DNA of 10,865 nucleotides from Rubrobacteraceae bacterium (GTDB lineage: Bacteria > Actinomycetota > Rubrobacteria > Rubrobacterales > Rubrobacteraceae): contig JAUJMB010000047.1 of NCBI GenBank assembly GCA_030447045.1, positions 1 through 10,865 on the forward strand. Reading direction: 5' to 3'. The position numbers were made by a program, and so were the translations under genes. The notes under the pieces were generated by a model, which saw nothing but the letters and a program-made list of their open reading frames with translations, had not been told where the DNA came from and searched no databases. The first letter of the stretch is position 1. The number at the start of each line of letters is the position of its first letter. Shown here one piece after another: positions 7,898 to 10,865 of this stretch.

Positions 7898-8044
7898 GTT
7901 TCAGGCTTCAGGTTCTAGGCTTCAGGGGTGCAATGCGACGCCCGGCTCTCGAAGCCGCGACCGGCGCGGAAGCGGGGCTGCGGGACAGCGCTAGTCCCGA
8001 CCTGTCATCCTCCGAAACCTCGATGCCCGAAGCCTGAAACCTCC
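7895..8044. repeat. Inverted heptad-repeat element after merR-family gene
   Basis: Five heptads (TAGGTTT, CAGGCTT, CAGGTTC, TAGGCTT, CAGGGGT; 7895-7929) start exactly at the regulator stop codon. An opposing array including TGCCCGA and AGCCTGA follows at 8024-8044. AGGTTTCAGGCTTC (7896-7909) is perfectly complementary to 8029-8042, giving a 14-bp stem around a 119-base loop. Inside are two smaller perfect stems: CGGCT/AGCCG (7943-7957) and CGGGAC/GTCCCG (7981-7999). The design (array after a stop codon, inverted partner about 120 bp on) repeats that of the element after pcaC, and the right arms share GAAACC and AAGCCTGA blocks. The cores are not visibly similar. No T-run follows any stem, so an intrinsic terminator is not supported. 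Confidence 0.7.
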
Positions 8045-8077
8045 GAACGCGTCGGTCTGATACCCGTGGCCTCCGGG

Positions 8078-8106
8078 GTGAACGGCTTAACGGATCTAGT
8101 TAGACT
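8078..8106 (+). promoter_or_regulatory. Weak candidate promoter for MFS exporter
   Basis: TAGACT (8101-8106) is a good actinobacterial -10 hexamer. Seventeen bases upstream, GTGAAC (8078-8083) matches the -35 consensus only at its TGA core. Initiation would be near 8113, about 27 bases before the ATG at 8140. Just downstream are two 6-bp palindromes, CGTACG (8107-8112) and CACGTG (8115-8120), that might be protein-binding sites. The evidence is pattern matching only. Confidence 0.3.
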
Positions 8107-8139
8107 CGTACGTTCACGTGCGGTATCGTCGAGAGAAGA

Positions 8140-9462
8140 ATGTCGTTGGTTGGATGGGTCCGGGGTGTTGCGGTGCGCGGCAGGCTCCGGCGGACGGAAG
8201 AGGAAGAGGCGTCGGGCGGACGGTCCCCGGAGGAGGGGACCGGGTCGTTTCTCGTGCTGCTCGCCTCGCAGCTGCTGGGGACGACGGCGTTTATGTTCGT
8301 GGTGCCGTTCATGCCTCTTTACGTGCAGGCGCTGGGGGTCGAGGACGTGGGGCACGCCGCGGCGTGGGCCGGGGTCATCAACGGGGCCTCCGGGGCGACG
8401 ATGGCGCTCGTGGCGCCGCTGTGGGGCAGGTTGTCCGACCGGATGGGGCGCAAGCTCATGCTGCTCAGGGCGACGTTCGCGGCCGTGGTGGTCGTGGGTT
8501 CGATGGCCTTTGTCACGGGGCCGTGGCAGTTGCTCGTGCTCAGGCTCCTGCAGGGGACGCTGACCGGCACCGTGCCGGCGGCGACCTCGCTGGTTGCCGC
8601 GACCGCGCCGGCGGAGAAGGCCGGGTGGAGGCTCGGGGCGCTGCAGACCGTGATCTTCGTGGCCGCCGGCGTGGGGCCCGCGCTCGGTGGGATCAGCGCC
8701 GACGCGGCCGGCCTCAGGACCTCCTTCTTCGTCGCTTCGGCCCTGCTCGCGGTCTCGGCCACGCTCGTTCTCTTCGGCGTGAAGGAGAAGAAGCCTGTAG
8801 TCGAGGAGAGGGCGGACCACGAGGAGGACACCGAGTCCGGGCGTTCCCCGCTGCCCTACAAGTTGCTCTTGCCAGGGTTGCTCACCCTGCTCGCGGTGCA
8901 CGTGTCGATAACCAGCGCCTCGGTCGCGTTGCCGGGGTTCGTCGGGACGCTCGCGGGGGCGGCCGACAGGGTGGCGAGCCAGGCCGGTTGGATCATCGGC
9001 ACCGCGGCCCTCGCGGCCTCGCTGGGCTCCCTGCTGGGCGGGCGCCTCGCCGCCCGCTTCGGCGCCCGCCGCGTCATGGTCGTCTCCCTGACCCTGGGCG
9101 GGTTGGCCGCCCTTCCCCAGGCCCTCGCCGAGAGCGTGCCCCAGATCTGGGCCCTCCGCCTCCTCGCGAGCCTCTTTATAGGCTGCGCCATTCCGGTAGC
9201 GAACCTCGCCATAAAGTCCGCCGCCCCGGCGGGGCGCCAGGGCGAGGCCTTCGGCGTCGCCTCCTCCGCCACCTCCATAGGCTTCGCCGTCGGCCCCGTG
9301 GGCGGGGGTCTGCTCGCCGCCTCTTTGGGCTTCTGGTCCGCCTTCCTCGTCCCCGGCGCCATACTTCTGGCCCTCGCCGCGGGCCTCGTGCTCGCGTACG
9401 TCCCCCGCTCCGGCAGGGCCACCGCCGCCTGGAGGGCGCTGGTAGCCGGGATCACGCGTTGA
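8140..9462 (+). CDS. MFS transporter, probable drug/H+ antiporter (DHA1-like)
   Basis: Inner-membrane major facilitator of 440 residues with two six-helix halves joined by a charged cytoplasmic loop (about 214-240, rich in E, D and K). Motif A, GRLSDRMGRK (96-105), lies between TM2 and TM3. RLLQGTLTG (135-143) is motif B in TM4. AAGVGPALGG (175-184) is the antiporter motif C in TM5, which points to proton-coupled efflux rather than uptake. A second-half copy of motif A is visible as GGRLAARFGARR. The substrate cannot be told. The ATG at 8140 has only a weak purine-rich upstream stretch; an in-frame GTG at 8173 would remove 11 residues of a polar N-terminal tail. A MerR-family regulator lies just upstream. 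Synonymous codons shift from mostly G-ending to mostly C-ending near position 9000. Confidence 0.88.
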   Translation: MSLVGWVRGVAVRGRLRRTEEEEASGGRSPEEGTGSFLVLLASQLLGTTAFMFVVPFMPLYVQALGVEDVGHAAAWAGVINGASGATMALVAPLWGRLSDRMGRKLMLLRATFAAVVVVGSMAFVTGPWQLLVLRLLQGTLTGTVPAATSLVAATAPAEKAGWRLGALQTVIFVAAGVGPALGGISADAAGLRTSFFVASALLAVSATLVLFGVKEKKPVVEERADHEEDTESGRSPLPYKLLLPGLLTLLAVHVSITSASVALPGFVGTLAGAADRVASQAGWIIGTAALAASLGSLLGGRLAARFGARRVMVVSLTLGGLAALPQALAESVPQIWALRLLASLFIGCAIPVANLAIKSAAPAGRQGEAFGVASSATSIGFAVGPVGGGLLAASLGFWSAFLVPGAILLALAAGLVLAYVPRSGRATAAWRALVAGITR

Positions 9463-9463
9463 G

Positions 9464-9491
9464 CAGGCCTTAGGCCCCAGCTTCTGAGGTT
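9464..9491 (+). repeat. Heptad array after MFS stop codon
   Basis: Four degenerate heptads (CAGGCCT, TAGGCCC, CAGCTTC, TGAGGTT) begin one base after the TGA of the exporter gene. The motif and orientation match the left arrays after pcaC and the merR-family gene. No inverted partner was found between here and the next gene at 9612, so this copy is one-sided. With only about two clear units, recognition rests on the resemblance to the better arrays. Confidence 0.45.
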
Positions 9492-9526
9492 CTGTCCCCG
9501 GTCCGGCGCCTCCCGTCGCGCGGCGG

Positions 9527-9551
9527 CGGCTTGCCCCCGGCTTGCCCCCGA
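9527..9551 (+). repeat. 11-bp tandem direct repeat (2.3 copies)
   Basis: The unit CGGCTTGCCCC occurs twice in perfect tandem and is followed by the first three bases of a third copy. The second copy contains the TTGCCC that serves as -35 in the candidate promoter of the downstream gene, so the duplication gives two possible -35 hexamers 11 bp apart. Confidence 0.85.
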
Positions 9552-9571
9552 CGGGGCGGGGCCCGGATAAT
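9542..9571 (+). promoter_or_regulatory. Candidate promoter for deacetylase-like gene
   Basis: TTGCCC (9542-9547) matches four of six -35 positions and GATAAT (9566-9571) five of six -10 positions, with an 18-base spacer. GGATAATATC is a conspicuous AT-rich island in GC-rich sequence. Initiation would be near 9578, giving a leader of about 34 bases to the TTG start at 9612. Confidence 0.45.
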
Positions 9572-9611
9572 ATCTCCCGTAGCGGAACAGAGAACCCAGG
9601 GAGCGTGAAGC

Positions 9612-10622
<1,011 letters not shown>

Positions 10623-10629
10623 GACGGAC

Positions 10630-10865
10630 GTGAGGAAGCTGGCCGGCATGCTCGGCGCGGGGCCGCCCTTCCGGGACCGGAGGGACGCCGGCGGGAAGCT
10701 GGCTCGGGCCCTGGAATCTTACCGGGCGGATGACCCCGTCGTCTTCGGCCTGCCCAGGGGCGGGGTCCCGGTGGCCTACGAGGTGGCCCGCGCGCTCGAG
10801 GCCCCGCTCGACGTGCTCGTCGCGCGCAAGCTCGGGGCGCCGGACCAGCCCGAGTTCGGCATCGG
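10630..10865 (+). CDS. Phosphoribosyltransferase-family protein (3'-truncated)
   Basis: N-terminal 78 residues of a type I phosphoribosyltransferase-like protein cut by the window edge. [18 protein letters not shown] is followed by [20 protein letters not shown] and [13 protein letters not shown], the usual opening of the stand-alone actinobacterial PRTase-domain proteins (Rv0571c-like N-terminus). These often have an uncertain substrate. The PRPP-binding loop (DD-containing) would lie beyond the window. GTG 10630 is in frame with GTAGGA close upstream. ATG 10648, preceded by GAGGAAG, is an equally plausible start that removes six residues. The seven-base distance from the deacetylase-like gene suggests one transcript. 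Some homologues carry a C-terminal hydrolase domain, which cannot be checked here. Confidence 0.75.
   Translation, partial: MRKLAGMLGAGPPFRDRRDAGGKLARALESYRADDPVVFGLPRGGVPVAYEVARALEAPLDVLVARKLGAPDQPEFGI

Noticed and set aside
7981..7999. CGGGAC/GTCCCG hairpin as intrinsic terminator
   Set aside because: A perfect 6-bp stem, but no T-run follows. It is better described as part of the heptad element core.
6672..8044. The two heptad elements as ends of one composite transposon or a CRISPR array
   Set aside because: No transposase lies between them, the cores differ, and 7-bp tandem units without spacers do not fit CRISPR.

Overview
This is high-GC DNA from a probable actinobacterium. Third codon positions are strongly G/C, AGG and ATA codons are common, TTG and GTG starts are frequent, and genes overlap at GTGA/ATGA junctions. 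The texture and gene content suggest a Rubrobacter-like member of Actinomycetota, but that placement is inference. All recognisable genes lie on the + strand.

Positions 1-6683 hold a catabolic operon for protocatechuate, the protocatechuate branch of the beta-ketoadipate pathway. The order is the C-terminal half of an aromatic-acid:H+ symporter (cut by the window edge), a two-subunit CoA-transferase (pcaI, pcaJ), thiolase (pcaF), the two subunits of protocatechuate 3,4-dioxygenase (pcaH, pcaG), carboxymuconate cycloisomerase (pcaB) and carboxymuconolactone decarboxylase (pcaC). PcaHG opens the ring, PcaB and PcaC convert the product to the 3-oxoadipate enol-lactone, PcaIJ activates 3-oxoadipate with CoA, and PcaF cleaves it to succinyl-CoA and acetyl-CoA. 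The enol-lactone hydrolase (PcaD, or a PcaL fusion) and a pathway regulator are not in the window. The CoA-transferase subunits resemble the glutaconate-CoA-transferase (GctAB) type rather than the short classical PcaIJ type.

Positions 6672-9495 are a looser region. A methionine-synthase-like gene (6857-7399) has lost the middle of its barrel by an in-frame deletion. It is followed by a MerR-family regulator and a 12-helix MFS exporter. Three intergenic spaces carry arrays of a degenerate 7-bp motif (about YAGGYTT), each beginning at or immediately after a stop codon. Two of these arrays have an inverted partner about 115-120 bp downstream, forming long stem-loop or miniature-element-like structures. 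This is the least explained signal in the window.

Positions 9527-10865 hold a possible promoter overlapping an 11-bp tandem duplication, a complete class II-type histone deacetylase-like metal amidohydrolase, and the start of a phosphoribosyltransferase that runs off the window. No RNA genes, CRISPR arrays, insertion sequences or origins were seen, and no gene-free stretch exceeds 300 bases.
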